Source: Legionella qingyii
GTDB lineage: Bacteria; Pseudomonadota; Gammaproteobacteria; Legionellales; Legionellaceae
Reading direction: 5' to 3'
Length of the DNA stretch: 56,969 nucleotides
NCBI RefSeq assembly: GCF_003184185.1
Contig: NZ_QHJG01000030.1
Location: 1-56,969 of the forward strand
Below are positions 35,422 to 44,481 of this stretch, piece by piece (the first letter of the stretch is position 1; each line of letters opens with the position of its first letter). The notes beneath the pieces were generated by a model, which did not search any database, had not been told where the DNA came from, and saw nothing but the letters and a program-made list of their open reading frames with translations. The translations under genes and the position numbers were made by a program.

Positions 35422-36777
35422 GAAGGAAGCATCTGCTGCAAATAATGCTTCTGATGCATGTGGAAATAAAGTATCACTAAACCGCTTGTCACTATTTAGC
35501 AGCTCAAGAGAGTTTCTAAGAATGTTATGAGTATCTATAGAATTATGAAAGTAGCTGAACTTAACAAATTTTGCTATTTGTCCAACAACAGTATCAGAAG
35601 ACAACGCTCCATCTTTTGATAATTCTTCAATGAAAATATTCATGATATGCTCTAGTTCGCGTACTTCATTTATTGTACTGGAGGCAAGGCGTGATCTTGG
35701 TGAGAATATACGAGTAGCAGGATGCTGTAATGAATAATATATTGGGAAATAATCTGTTTGAAAATTAAAATGTTTAGGTTGCATCACTGTTGGCCTATAT
35801 TTTTTTAGGCCATAAGACTCCACAAAAGCTTGCTGCAAAATATCTACCGGCAAAGCATTATTATCTGTTGCAGGAGCATAACCAGGAGCAGCCCCTAAAG
35901 CAGTAGCAAATAAATGTTTCGCTGTATCGACAAGGTAAGGATTGGGTTTTAAATTACGATTTTTTTGTATGATCGAAAAAGTGATATCATAGTAAATTCT
36001 GTTTCGCTCATACTCATATCGATACCATGCCAATTCGTGCAAATATTGTTTCAAAGCTTTCCAACCCACATCATTATGCAAACTAATTAACCAATTTTCT
36101 GAGAAATAAACAATACAACAACGCCAATCAGTACTAATTACCTTACTATTGACTACCTCTCTAAAAACTTGCCAATGTTCATATAGTGATTTTGCTGGTC
36201 GACTTTTAATATTAAAATCTCGCTGTAAATTTGAGTGATTTAGAGTTGCTCCTATATTAGGTAACATAAATGTTGATCGCGCTCCGGCTGTTGAAGACAA
36301 CAATCCATTGGGCGTATAAACATGACTCTTTCTTTTATTTAATATGGTTGAGAGAGGAAAAATATCCCCAGGTTTATAAACAAGCCAGGGAATTGTGATT
36401 TGTTCATTTTTCAAATCAATATAACACTCAAGCTCTTTCTCAAGAATCATGCCTAAAGGCGTGCCATTTAAGCTATATCCAAGATGCTGAAGAATATCTT
36501 GTGGAACATTGGGATCCGTGATTCGGTAGTAGTCTCCATTTATATTCGGAAATAAGGAGCTGCATGTGTCAGCATCGGTATCACCATAAAGATAATAGGC
36601 AATATAAAGAGGGTAAGATTGATTCGGCGATAACTGATCTACGATACTTGTGAATATAGGCTCTACTTTTGCAAAACGATGACGAATATCTGACCAAAAA
36701 CATTTAACCAATCCTTTTCTTTCATCAACCGCTGTATACATCAATGCAACATCCTGTATTTTAGGTTGTGTCCTCAT
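35332..36777 (-). CDS. Unknown 481-aa island protein
   Basis: A 481-residue soluble protein that I do not recognise. It is rich in Tyr, Asn, Trp and Pro, with no signal peptide or membrane helices. Notable blocks: LYIAYYLYGDTDADTCSSLFPN, LAWYRYEYERNRIYYDITFSII, and APGYAPATDNNALPVDILQQAF followed by KKYRPTVMQPKHFNF. I start at ATG 36777 with AAGG six bases upstream, rather than the TTG six codons before it. It lies between two biosynthetic operons, antisense to the end of the MFS gene and divergent from the oxygenase operon. It could be an enzyme of either pathway or unrelated cargo. Confidence 0.6.
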   Translation of the reverse strand: MRTQPKIQDVALMYTAVDERKGLVKCFWSDIRHRFAKVEPIFTSIVDQLSPNQSYPLYIAYYLYGDTDADTCSSLFPNINGDYYRITDPNVPQDILQHLGYSLNGTPLGMILEKELECYIDLKNEQITIPWLVYKPGDIFPLSTILNKRKSHVYTPNGLLSSTAGARSTFMLPNIGATLNHSNLQRDFNIKSRPAKSLYEHWQVFREVVNSKVISTDWRCCIVYFSENWLISLHNDVGWKALKQYLHELAWYRYEYERNRIYYDITFSIIQKNRNLKPNPYLVDTAKHLFATALGAAPGYAPATDNNALPVDILQQAFVESYGLKKYRPTVMQPKHFNFQTDYFPIYYSLQHPATRIFSPRSRLASSTINEVRELEHIMNIFIEELSKDGALSSDTVVGQIAKFVKFSYFHNSIDTHNILRNSLELLNSDKRFSDTLFPHASEALFAADASFLRGCVSIGSAAIPTQKKTHCPNEHAAIPK

Positions 36778-37100
36778 TTTTTGCCTTGAAACCAAATGAA
36801 GTCACGTTCTAGTATGATCTAGTAAAAACCTGCGATTTTAGTTCTACAAAATGAGGCATGTCAACAAATTAGATTCGCCACCCTGATCCTTTTTTAATTA
36901 ATTTGATCATTATTAGGCCCTTAAATTTAAATGAAAATAAAGTAATTTTTTTCTTTAATATTCGATGTTTCAATTAATCGAGCTCAACCTTTAAGAAAAA
37001 ACTTATTTTATAAATTTAGATATGAAATCCATCAGCTAAAAATAACTTTGGAAAAGGACTGATTTTTAATCAGAAGTATAGGATTAAATATGGAATTATT
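36778..37100. other. Divergent intergenic region with promoters for both sides
   Basis: About 320 AT-rich bases between the unknown gene (minus) and the oxygenase operon (plus). No small ORF with a ribosome site, no convincing sigma-70 pair and no clear operator palindrome could be picked out by eye. This is where the control region of the oxygenase operon must lie. Confidence 0.4.
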
Positions 37101-38165
37101 ATGGAAGAAAAAAGCATCATTGAAGTCACTCTAAATACTCAGGAGAAGCAAAAACTAATACATGAGTTTAACGAGATTGTATATGACCCTTCAGGAGGAG
37201 AGCGTTACATCCAATTGCTCCGGAAAAAAATATACAAAGTTTTACCAGAAACATTAATTAATACACTGACAAGTCAGCGCAGTGCCGATAAATTGGCTTC
37301 TGCAATAGTAGTTAACAATGTTCCAATCGATGAAGCCATTTATGGAAGTCCAGACTTCGAACAAACAGGCAGATTATTTAAATCAGGAACCCTTAGTGAA
37401 AATATTATTACCGCCTTTGCCTCTCTAGTAGGTGAACCTTACTCCATATATTTCGAGGGGCAAGAACTTGTTAACAATTTAACCCCACAGAGAAAAACTC
37501 GATTTGATTATACTGGCTTGGGTTCAGAAGTTGAGCTTGATTTTCATATTGAAAATGCAGCGTTACAGTATATTTCTGAGGATGATTATTCCCCATCGGG
37601 TATATTCTTTCTAGGTATTAGAGTTGATGAAACCATTGAACCAACAAAAACATTCATCGCTGATACTCGAAAGGCCTTAAAATTACTAAGCACCTATGAT
37701 TTGAAGATTTTATATGGCGCGAATTTTTATTTAAACCTCCCCTATCGCTGGCGAGAAATTTTCTCACATGACGCCATGGTAAAATGCTCTGTAATCAGAG
37801 GTACATTGAATAAACCTCGCATAAGTGTCGCTTTTTACTCGAATATGATACTACCAATAAATCATGCAGCTAAAATGGCGTTAGTTCATTTTCACCAGGC
37901 AGTCAAAGAAACATCTGAGGCCATTCAAATTACTCCGGGAAAATTAATCTATGTGGATAATCGTTTCACTCTGCATGCTCGAGAACGATTTACGCCAACC
38001 TACGACAACCAGGGTTGTCCTTATCGATGGATCCAACGCATCTTTGTAAGCCCCAGTTTATGGGCATTCAGGAATTTTCAAACTGTAGGAGGAAGAGTCT
38101 TTCTTCCACATTCTAATAAAGGAATACACAATCATGTTTTTTCACACATCACAGAAGTTGCCTAA
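37101..38165 (+). CDS. Fe(II)/2-oxoglutarate oxygenase, clavaminate synthase/AsnO-like
   Basis: A 354-residue TauD/clavaminate-synthase-like oxygenase. The facial triad is visible: H149-I-E151 in ELDFHIENAA (a HxE motif, as in CAS/VioC/AsnO enzymes rather than HxD), and H292 in VDNRFTLHARERFTPTYD. The 2-oxoglutarate-binding arginine is probably in the following YRWIQRIFV. Members hydroxylate free amino acids such as Arg, Asn or Lys, or amino-acid units of peptides. It is the first gene of a six-gene operon with a flavin reductase-like protein (32-base overlap), a racemase, an unknown protein, an ATP-grasp ligase and an MFS exporter. The substrate cannot be deduced. Confidence 0.85.
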   Translation: MEEKSIIEVTLNTQEKQKLIHEFNEIVYDPSGGERYIQLLRKKIYKVLPETLINTLTSQRSADKLASAIVVNNVPIDEAIYGSPDFEQTGRLFKSGTLSENIITAFASLVGEPYSIYFEGQELVNNLTPQRKTRFDYTGLGSEVELDFHIENAALQYISEDDYSPSGIFFLGIRVDETIEPTKTFIADTRKALKLLSTYDLKILYGANFYLNLPYRWREIFSHDAMVKCSVIRGTLNKPRISVAFYSNMILPINHAAKMALVHFHQAVKETSEAIQITPGKLIYVDNRFTLHARERFTPTYDNQGCPYRWIQRIFVSPSLWAFRNFQTVGGRVFLPHSNKGIHNHVFSHITEVA

Positions 38166-38769
38166 AGGACTCTTTAAAGCATGTGTTGTTCCTAGGCCTA
38201 TTGCCTGGATCAGCACTAAAGATACTGATGGCAATCCTAATTTGGCACCTTTTAGCTATTTTAATATTGTCTGTGAAGACCCTCCTATGATTATGTTTGC
38301 CACAACCGGCTCACATGGCAGCGGGGGAGCCAAGGATACGTTAAAAAACGTTGAGGAAACCAAAGAATTTACCGTCAATTTAGTGAGTTATCGCAGTAAA
38401 GAGGCAATGAATATTACGTCACTAGATTTTTCACGAGGAATTAACGAATTTCATATGGCGGAGGTGGAGCATTTACCTGGGGAGCTCATCCAAACCTATC
38501 GCGTTAATGGGTCTCCTATTAGTTTGGAATGTGTTTATCACCAATCGGTGCAATTACCGACACCTAATGACTCGGGTTTAATCAACAGGATGGTCATTGC
38601 GAAAGTCGTTGGTATTCATCTTAATCCGGACATCTTAACCAAGGATAAACGAATCGATACCAACAAACTTAATCTCATCGCAAGAGTAGGATACAACGCC
38701 TACACCAAAGTCAAAGCACACTTCGAGTTAAACAGACCTTGCGGCTGCTGTGATAAATTAATGGATTAA
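38134..38769 (+). CDS. Flavin reductase-like (FMN split-barrel) protein
   Basis: A 211-residue flavin-reductase-domain protein. The fold's signatures are the N-terminal VVPRPIAWISTKDTDGNPNLAPFSYFNIVCEDPPMI and KDTLKNVEETKEFTVNLVS; this subgroup binds FMN and often oxidises or reduces small molecules itself. The C-terminus has a cluster PCGCCDK that might bind metal. AAGGA precedes the start, which lies inside the end of the oxygenase gene, so translation is coupled. It may supply reduced flavin or act as an oxidoreductase in the pathway. Confidence 0.88.
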   Translation: MFFHTSQKLPKGLFKACVVPRPIAWISTKDTDGNPNLAPFSYFNIVCEDPPMIMFATTGSHGSGGAKDTLKNVEETKEFTVNLVSYRSKEAMNITSLDFSRGINEFHMAEVEHLPGELIQTYRVNGSPISLECVYHQSVQLPTPNDSGLINRMVIAKVVGIHLNPDILTKDKRIDTNKLNLIARVGYNAYTKVKAHFELNRPCGCCDKLMD

Positions 38770-38774
38770 ACATA

Positions 38775-39485
38775 ATGAATAAGAAAACAATCAAAATAGG
38801 TATTATCGGTGGAATGGGGCCTTTAGCTTCATCAGCATTTGTTGAAACTCTTTATACGGTCTATCTAAGCAAGCATACTTTAAAAAAAGAATACCATCCT
38901 CCTTATGTGTATTTATATTCAGAGCCCTTGCAAACTCAATCAACAGCACTGATGTCTGTTCATCAAAGTAAAGCGGAACTCTTAGCAAAGCTGGAAAATA
39001 ATATAGCTTATCTCTTACAGCAAAATGTCGACTACCTTATTATTTGCTGCTTTACTGCCCATGCATTACTTCCCCAATTATTACCTGAGCACCAGGCTAA
39101 AATTTGCTCCCTTGTAACATGGGTTTTAGAACATGTACTTGCACAAAATACTCAATTTATCGTTCTTTGTGCTTCTTCCGCCAAAGAGGCACAGGTTTTG
39201 GAGAACCATCCACTTTGGGTAAAGGCAGCACGGCAAATTACTTTTGTTGGGAGTGAGGCGCAAACACAACTCAATACGCTGATTAAGGCAGTGAAGGACA
39301 ATCTCGTGGATGCACCGCTACTTGATGAGTTTTTAGAATTTATGAGCCGATTTCCAGAGCACCAATTTATTATTGCTTGTGCAGAACTCCATATCCTCCA
39401 TAAAAAACTCCAGGACTACTCTCAAATGCAATTCGCCAACGTGTTTGATCCCTTTTATCACGTGTCGCAAAATATCTGGGGTTGA
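38775..39485 (+). CDS. Aspartate/glutamate racemase-family protein
   Basis: A 236-residue cofactor-independent racemase of the Asp/Glu/hydantoin superfamily. GIIGGMGPLAS opens the fold. The two catalytic cysteines are C92 in the ICCFTAH motif and C202 in IIACAELHIL. The first motif normally reads CNTAH; here Phe replaces Asn, suggesting a changed substrate pocket. It would supply a D-amino acid (or epimerise an intermediate) for the ATP-grasp ligase encoded two genes downstream. Confidence 0.85.
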   Translation: MNKKTIKIGIIGGMGPLASSAFVETLYTVYLSKHTLKKEYHPPYVYLYSEPLQTQSTALMSVHQSKAELLAKLENNIAYLLQQNVDYLIICCFTAHALLPQLLPEHQAKICSLVTWVLEHVLAQNTQFIVLCASSAKEAQVLENHPLWVKAARQITFVGSEAQTQLNTLIKAVKDNLVDAPLLDEFLEFMSRFPEHQFIIACAELHILHKKLQDYSQMQFANVFDPFYHVSQNIWG

Positions 39486-39490
39486 TTAGC

Positions 39491-40852
39491 ATGAAAAAAC
39501 TAGATTTATTCCCCATTACAAGAGCAATGCAAGCCATTTGCCCAAGTGTTATAAGTGATTTAAAAGCAAATTGGGACGAGACTTTGTCCTCCTATATAAA
39601 ACAAGTGTGGCAAAAACCGATTTCTTGTGTAAGCCCATTAGCACGTCAATCTAGAGCGAAATTCTATTCGGCATTGAGGCTTTTCTTTGGTTCTAACTAT
39701 ATTAATTTTGAACTCGCTTTTTCTGAATTTGACCGCTATCCCATTTTGCAAACTGGACCACATTGTCAGTTGTACGCCAATGAGATTGACTTTAATGCCA
39801 TCTTGATGAGTTGGATGGGAAGCCAACTCCATCAGCTAAACCATATGTTTATCTTAAATAGCGTGACACGAACATTACAATGGAGTAAACAGCAAGGGCC
39901 AGGCTGGCTTAACTTAAAGCAAGGGGTAATTAATTTATTTGCATTAACGCCAAAACAGATGTCCAAACTGAGTGTTTGTTCCTCCTACCCTCGATTAACT
40001 TATTGCATTGATAATTTCATCCGATATTTGACTCAAGCTGATTCTTTAGAAAAAAAAGGAATAGAAAAATTACTTACAACCATTGATTCCAATGAATATA
40101 AAGGATTTATTCCAGCATTCACCTTATCGAATCGAAACTTACTCACGCAGTGTGATCATGCCCAAGAAGTCCAGCCAGTGATCCTAAATGATAACTTCAC
40201 ATCACTTTTAGTTGCAGAACATTTACGTGATCCTGAAGGAATTATTTACCAGCTTATTTTTTCCTCTAAACAACGCAGTAAGTTGAACTATTTAATTAAT
40301 CTCTTAATGCATGAAAAGAGTCATTTATTCTTAAAACAGGGGACAGAATTTTTTTGGGGCGTCAGAGACAATAAGATACGTGCATTAAGAATTGTGGATA
40401 ATGTTTTTAAAGAAGAGACAACCAATCTAAGTAAACAATTAAAAATACCATTAGATCCTCAATCTATTTGTGAGGCCCTTATCAATGGGCAATTAATTCC
40501 CAATATCTTTTTAAGTTTTCTAGTTTTATGCCTTATGCCCCAAATTCGAGTATTGGGTGGAACGCGACAAATTGCTTATCTTCCTTTAATCCAAAAAATC
40601 TTTGGCGAGCTACTCGGTCCGAATGTTGTTGATGAACAAGAGCTCCTGCAAGAGATGTTAAGTAATGATTTAAACGCATGGGGGACCAACTTTATTCAGG
40701 ATACGTCTACACCCCTTGAATGGCTTGGTCGTTTATCTTCGGGAAAGGAGCTCTCTTCTCTCAGTACTTATTATCTAGATAAATCGGTATCAGAAATTAC
40801 CCAAGAATTAGCAATTTTTAAGGAACATCCACTATGGAAGCATATGATATAA
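39491..40852 (+). CDS. Unknown 453-aa protein of the biosynthetic operon
   Basis: A 453-residue protein without a domain I recognise. It has no signal peptide; hydrophobic stretches such as NIFLSFLVLCLMPQI look buried rather than membrane-spanning. Notable conserved-looking blocks: ILQTGPHCQLYANEIDFNAIL, HMFILNSVTRTLQ, FFWGVRDNKIRALRI and VLGGTRQIAYLPLIQKIFGELLG. I start at ATG 39491 (GGGG about nine bases upstream), leaving a 5-base gap after the racemase stop; its end overlaps the ATP-grasp gene by 19 bases. Position in the operon implies a catalytic role in the same pathway. Confidence 0.65.
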   Translation: MKKLDLFPITRAMQAICPSVISDLKANWDETLSSYIKQVWQKPISCVSPLARQSRAKFYSALRLFFGSNYINFELAFSEFDRYPILQTGPHCQLYANEIDFNAILMSWMGSQLHQLNHMFILNSVTRTLQWSKQQGPGWLNLKQGVINLFALTPKQMSKLSVCSSYPRLTYCIDNFIRYLTQADSLEKKGIEKLLTTIDSNEYKGFIPAFTLSNRNLLTQCDHAQEVQPVILNDNFTSLLVAEHLRDPEGIIYQLIFSSKQRSKLNYLINLLMHEKSHLFLKQGTEFFWGVRDNKIRALRIVDNVFKEETTNLSKQLKIPLDPQSICEALINGQLIPNIFLSFLVLCLMPQIRVLGGTRQIAYLPLIQKIFGELLGPNVVDEQELLQEMLSNDLNAWGTNFIQDTSTPLEWLGRLSSGKELSSLSTYYLDKSVSEITQELAIFKEHPLWKHMI

Positions 40853-42048
40853 ACTCATCTCCTTGTTTACTCGTCATCGGGGCACGAGAACATACATTAC
40901 AAAAACTTATGACAATGCAAGTTCAATTTGTGCTGATTCAGTCGCAACTTGATCCTTTAACTGAGTATTTGGTTGAAAACATCGTATTCGTTGATACTTA
41001 TGAGAATCTTTCTGAAATAAGTCAAATAGCAGAAAATTTACATCAAGCTCACCATTTTAGAGCGGTTGTTTCTTTTACAGAGTTTGGTTTATACCCGGCA
41101 GCATTAATCGCTGAACAATTGAACATTAAAGGCAATGCAGTATTTCCAGTGGATCATACACGCGATAAACTTAAAATGCGCTGTTTACTTAAGAAGCATC
41201 AGCTTGACTCCATTGTCTATCAAAACTGCCGCACTTTAGAAGATGTATATGCCTTTTATGAGCAAATAAAGGCTCCTTTTATCCTCAAACCTGCTCATGG
41301 CGCAGGAAGTCAAGGTGTTTTTTATGTTGACGCCGTTGAAAATATCACTAAAGCATGGAATTGGGCTACACAGCTCGACAACCAAGAGCTTATTGCAGAA
41401 GAGTTTCTTTTAGGTAAAGAATACAGTGTGGAATCCTTAAGTTTGGATGGGCAACATCAAATCATTGCCATTACTGAAAAGCTTACAACAGAAGTTCCCC
41501 ATTTTATTGAATTCGGTCATTACACTCCTGCTCGCCTAACTCCAGATATGCAACAAAAAATACAGCAAATTATGCTTCGATTTTTAGATATTATTCAACA
41601 CCAAAATGGTCCGGCGCATACTGAAATTAAAGTACATCAGGGTGAAATAAAAATGATTGAATCACAAACCCGAATGGGAGGCGATCAAATTTGGGAGCTA
41701 ACCGAATTGACCACAGGAGTGGATGTCATTTCTGAAACGGTGCTCCATTTATTGGGATTATGTCAAAAAACAAGGAATAAAAAAGAAAATGCCGCTGCTG
41801 TTTTATTTTTTGCACGAGAATTTGAAGAAATTCTTGATATTAATGGCCTTGAGTCTGCAAACAATTTACCTGGAATTGTTCGTATTCATTGTACCCTGAA
41901 AAAAGGTCAGAAGTTTGGGAAACTAAGCTCTTCTCAATCCAGACAAGGATATATTTTAGGAACAGGACACGATATTGATGAAGCGATTTCTACAGTGCAT
42001 TTGGCTATGAAACAGGTACAAATAACAACAAAAGTTCACCATGATTAG
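40834..42048 (+). CDS. ATP-grasp amino-acid/peptide ligase
   Basis: A 404-residue ATP-grasp enzyme of the carboxylate-amine ligase group that includes L-amino acid ligases such as BacD and DdaF. The N-terminal Rossmann-like part (to about 110) is followed by the ATP-grasp core: FILKPAHGAGSQGVFYV, QELIAEEFLLGKEYSVESL, and the Mg-binding TEIKVHQGEIKMIESQTRMGGDQIWEL. A C-terminal domain of ~100 residues is typical for this group. Expected reaction: ATP-dependent amide bond formation between two small carboxylate/amine substrates through an acyl phosphate. It overlaps the preceding gene by 19 bases and is 9 bases from the transporter. Confidence 0.88.
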   Translation: MEAYDINSSPCLLVIGAREHTLQKLMTMQVQFVLIQSQLDPLTEYLVENIVFVDTYENLSEISQIAENLHQAHHFRAVVSFTEFGLYPAALIAEQLNIKGNAVFPVDHTRDKLKMRCLLKKHQLDSIVYQNCRTLEDVYAFYEQIKAPFILKPAHGAGSQGVFYVDAVENITKAWNWATQLDNQELIAEEFLLGKEYSVESLSLDGQHQIIAITEKLTTEVPHFIEFGHYTPARLTPDMQQKIQQIMLRFLDIIQHQNGPAHTEIKVHQGEIKMIESQTRMGGDQIWELTELTTGVDVISETVLHLLGLCQKTRNKKENAAAVLFFAREFEEILDINGLESANNLPGIVRIHCTLKKGQKFGKLSSSQSRQGYILGTGHDIDEAISTVHLAMKQVQITTKVHHD

Positions 42049-42057
42049 GGAAGTACT

Positions 42058-43269
42058 ATGTCAGAATCTATGTATCTTAGTGCAACTCGATCAGGTAGAG
42101 CATTTTTTAACATTTCACTCTTTATAATCGCTTTTTTTATCATAAAATTAGGGCAATTTTTGATCGTACCTTTTTTAGCAATTTACTTGAACTATTTTTC
42201 ACTATCGCCTATTTCTATAGGAGTTATTATTGCTTCCGGACAATTAAGCCACAGTCTGACAAGCATATTCATAGGACATCTATCTGATCGCTACCCTCCG
42301 CAGCAATTATTCATTATGACTTTATTTGGAGCAGGAATTGCCTATGAGGCCCTTTATCTAAGCCAATCTTTAGTGTGTTTTATTGTGTTAAATACCATCC
42401 TCGGCGTATTTCGAGCTATTTTTGATATTGCATCGAAAACGTTGTTAGCCACCAGTATCAATGAACAACAGAGAAGCGTTGCGTTTGGTTTACGTTATGC
42501 TGTTTTAAATTTAGCGGCGGCTTTAGGCCCATTATTCGGCGCACGTTATGCTGCTGAACAATCCACTCAGCTGTTTCAGCTCATCGCATACTGCTATCTT
42601 TCTACTGGTTTTTTATTGTCAATCTTCTGGTCAAAAAAGAACAATCTGCAGCTCTCAAAAGACTCTCATAGCTCCAAAAGCGTCTCCATCACAGATACCC
42701 TGCAACTTATCGCAACAAACACATCTCTGAAAAGACTCTTCCTCATTAGTTTCATCTGTTACAGCATGTACTCCCAAATAACCTCTTCGTTAGCCCAATA
42801 TATTGTGCAACAATTTGACGATGGCGTTGTAGTGTACAGTAACATGCTAATCGTCAATGCAATAACCTGTGTTTTGCTGCAGATTTTTATTGGACCTCTT
42901 CTCCAAAAAGTAAATTATATGTTGCTTGCATCTATAGGGTTATCCTTATTAGCTATAGGCTTTATGGGATTTTGCTTTGCCCAAAATAGCTTAACACTGA
43001 ATTGCTCCATGCTGATTTTATCCCTGGGCGAGGTGATCTTTTTCCCATTGAATGATGTGTTTCTTGCTAAAATTACACCACCTCATGTGATGGGTAGCTG
43101 TTATGGTGTTCTTAATGCCTCTGCAATTGGTTTGGCGGTTGGACCCATTTTAGGAGGTGCAATCTATCAGTTAGCTGACTATTATTCTTTATTTTTAATC
43201 TGCTCAATAGGTTCTCTACTTACGATTTTTCTTTATAGAAAATTGGTTGTTTTGAATGATACTGATTGA
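42058..43269 (+). CDS. MFS transporter, last gene of the biosynthetic operon
   Basis: A 403-residue major facilitator with about twelve membrane helices. The loop 2-3 motif is FIGHLSDRYPPQQL (close to the canonical G-x-x-x-D-R). The N-terminal helix pair includes a long hydrophobic run from residue 15. AGGGAAG precedes the ATG. Positioned after the ligase, it most likely exports the product and gives self-protection. It is only distantly similar to the other island MFS gene, so the two probably serve different products. Confidence 0.88.
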   Translation: MSESMYLSATRSGRAFFNISLFIIAFFIIKLGQFLIVPFLAIYLNYFSLSPISIGVIIASGQLSHSLTSIFIGHLSDRYPPQQLFIMTLFGAGIAYEALYLSQSLVCFIVLNTILGVFRAIFDIASKTLLATSINEQQRSVAFGLRYAVLNLAAALGPLFGARYAAEQSTQLFQLIAYCYLSTGFLLSIFWSKKNNLQLSKDSHSSKSVSITDTLQLIATNTSLKRLFLISFICYSMYSQITSSLAQYIVQQFDDGVVVYSNMLIVNAITCVLLQIFIGPLLQKVNYMLLASIGLSLLAIGFMGFCFAQNSLTLNCSMLILSLGEVIFFPLNDVFLAKITPPHVMGSCYGVLNASAIGLAVGPILGGAIYQLADYYSLFLICSIGSLLTIFLYRKLVVLNDTD

Positions 43270-43302
43270 AACAACAAAAGTAAAAAGTAAAAAAGTCCCC
43301 AA

Positions 43303-43338
43303 AGTCCCAACATGAACAATTTATACTGGGACTGTTTT
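43303..43338 (+). terminator. Terminator of the biosynthetic operon
   Basis: AGTCCCA (43303-43309) and TGGGACT (43327-43333) form a 7-bp stem followed by GTTTT, 34 bases after the transporter stop. The loop is long (17 bases). Confidence 0.5.
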
Positions 43339-43416
43339 AACCCGGTATTAATATGGGTGCCCCACTCGTCCCTTTTGTCCCAGCATTTTTTACAAGTCTA
43401 CAATAGATTGAACCAA

Positions 43417-44481
43417 TCAATCCTCTTTTGCAGATTCATTTAATTCAGCCTCAATTTCTTCAACTGTCGGTAAACTACCTTTCAAATCAGTTGGAATTGA
43501 TTTAGATAAGGTATATTCTGAAACACCTATAGGAGCACTAATGTTTCGCAATGCATATTCTGCAATGACTTTATTTTTCGATTTACATAGCAAGATTCCA
43601 ATAGTTTGATTATCGCCGGGCTTTCGTAATTGATCATCAACAGCTGCTAGATAAAAACCCAACTGTCCGGTATGTTCTGGTTTAAATTTCGTATTTTTCA
43701 ATTCGATGACAACAAATGCTCGTAATTCGAGGTGGTAAAACAATAGATCAACAAAAAACTCTTGATCATCAAAGGTTAGGGGGACTTGAGAACCCACAAA
43801 GGCGAAACCTTGGCCGAGCTCAATGAGAAAGTCACGAATATGGGTGATTAAAGCATTTTCAATACCACGTTCATGGGCTTTGCCTTGAATGGTCAGAAAA
43901 TCAAAATTATAGGGATCTTTTAATATTTCATTGGCTAAATCGGATTGTAATTCGGGTAAATGCTTGTGGTAATTGGAGGTTTTATTGCTGGCAACGGCTT
44001 GACGTTCATATAATCCACTTTCGATCTGCATTTCTAGGATTGAGCGTGACCAGCCATTTTTGATGGTTTGAGTCGCATACCAATCACGCGCCGTATCATC
44101 TTTGACCATTTGCATTAAGCGGCTAATATGGCCCCAAGGTAATTGCGACACAGCTTGTGTCGTAATTGAAATATCGGAATATAGCGTGGCAAATTGCTTC
44201 ATACGCTGTAGGTTTCGCACTGAAAATCCCTGCATTTCAGGGAATGCCTCACGCAGGTCATGCGAAAACTGTTCTAAAAATCCAGTACCCCACTGATGAT
44301 TTTTTTGTTTCTCGATTAAATCAGTACCAAGCTCCCAATAGAACTTGATCAACTCACTATTCGCAGCAAGTGCTGCGCGAATCTGAGCTGCTTGTAACCG
44401 TGTTTTAATATCGGTTAAAAAATGCTTGTAATCTTGGTTTAAGCGTAATGCGTCATCTTGAACTTTAATTTCTTTACTCAT
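43417..44481 (-). CDS. YhcG/DUF1016-type PDDEXK nuclease
   Basis: A 354-residue protein of the DUF1016 family. The N-terminal helical domain contains SELIKFYWELGTDL and the FSVRNLQRMKQFATLY segment. The C-terminal PDDEXK nuclease core shows FFVDLLFYHLELRAFVVIELKNTKF, where the Asp in VDLL and the E-x-K in IELKN are the catalytic set. Such proteins are common near integrases and restriction genes and are thought to act on DNA in recombination or defence. Its start overlaps the end of the integrase gene by 8 bases, so they form one operon. Confidence 0.88.
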   Translation of the reverse strand: MSKEIKVQDDALRLNQDYKHFLTDIKTRLQAAQIRAALAANSELIKFYWELGTDLIEKQKNHQWGTGFLEQFSHDLREAFPEMQGFSVRNLQRMKQFATLYSDISITTQAVSQLPWGHISRLMQMVKDDTARDWYATQTIKNGWSRSILEMQIESGLYERQAVASNKTSNYHKHLPELQSDLANEILKDPYNFDFLTIQGKAHERGIENALITHIRDFLIELGQGFAFVGSQVPLTFDDQEFFVDLLFYHLELRAFVVIELKNTKFKPEHTGQLGFYLAAVDDQLRKPGDNQTIGILLCKSKNKVIAEYALRNISAPIGVSEYTLSKSIPTDLKGSLPTVEEIEAELNESAKED

